A stretch of 6,164 nt of DNA from Pseudomonadota bacterium (GTDB lineage: Bacteria; Pseudomonadota; Gammaproteobacteria; Acidiferrobacterales; Acidiferrobacteraceae): positions 1 through 6,164 of the forward strand of contig JAJYPQ010000259.1 in the NCBI GenBank assembly GCA_021795255.1. The letters run 5' to 3'. How positions within the stretch are numbered: the stretch's first letter is position 1; each line of letters starts with the position of its first letter. Position numbers and translations under genes: made by a program. Of this stretch, positions 6,116-6,164 are shown in pieces. The notes beneath the pieces were generated by a model that ran no database searches, was not told the origin of the DNA, and saw only the letters and a list, made by a program, of their open reading frames with translations.

Positions 6116-6164
6116 TCATATCTTGGTTTTTGGTCGCCCAAAGTCGAAGTTTCTCAGTTCCCTG
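6116..6164 (-). other. Possible tail of an upstream reading frame, partial
   Basis: On the minus strand the frame entering at the right edge reads RELRNFDFGRPKTKI and ends at a TGA (6116-6118) directly before the GTG start of the large gene, in the same frame. A second frame reads through the same bases and stops at 6096-6098. Either could be the C-terminus of a protein encoded beyond the window, perhaps part of the element that removed the start of the CheB domain. Both are too short to identify. Confidence 0.2.

Overview
This 6.16 kb window, of moderately high GC, looks like chromosomal DNA from an environmental proteobacterium. That placement is an inference from composition, the IS5-type element and the style of the signalling protein; nothing seen here fixes a genus. 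The window holds one very large signalling gene on the minus strand and one decayed insertion sequence on the plus strand, joined by short noncoding or degraded stretches.

Layout. Positions 1-285 carry no convincing gene but contain several perfect complementary arms, as in a structured RNA or the end of a mobile element; the identity is unresolved. Positions 286-1471 are an IS5-family element of about 1186 bp. Both imperfect terminal inverted repeats are visible, and the transposase gene (357-1315) is broken by a one-base frameshift near 800 and by an in-frame TAA at 1145-1147. The four bases flanking the two ends are CTAG and TTAA. Both fit the YTAR target preference of IS5 elements, but they are not copies of each other. 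Positions 1472-1816 hold no confident gene, only two hairpins and a short open stretch that may be a gene remnant.

Positions 1817-6115 (minus) encode a 1432-residue hybrid sensor kinase. In order it contains a CheB methylesterase remnant, a full CheR methyltransferase, a PAS-like segment, a long coiled coil, three more PAS or PAS-like domains, a HisKA/HATPase kinase core and a C-terminal receiver. The kinase and receiver keep their key residues. The CheB part has lost its N-terminal half, including the regions that hold the catalytic Ser and His. An in-frame stop codon directly abuts the GTG start, so the missing part cannot be recovered by extending the frame. The sequence upstream of the CheB homology (about 6060-6164) has repeated AAGGGGGT-type motifs and looks like foreign DNA, so the gene seems to have lost its 5' end in a rearrangement.

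Taken together, this is a sensory locus in a region worn by mobile elements. If the large protein is still made, it probably works as a PAS-driven histidine kinase with an attached receiver and perhaps a methyltransferase, but not as a methylesterase. I found no clear evidence of a new multi-gene system. The least explained parts are the structured segment at the left edge and the junction at the right edge.
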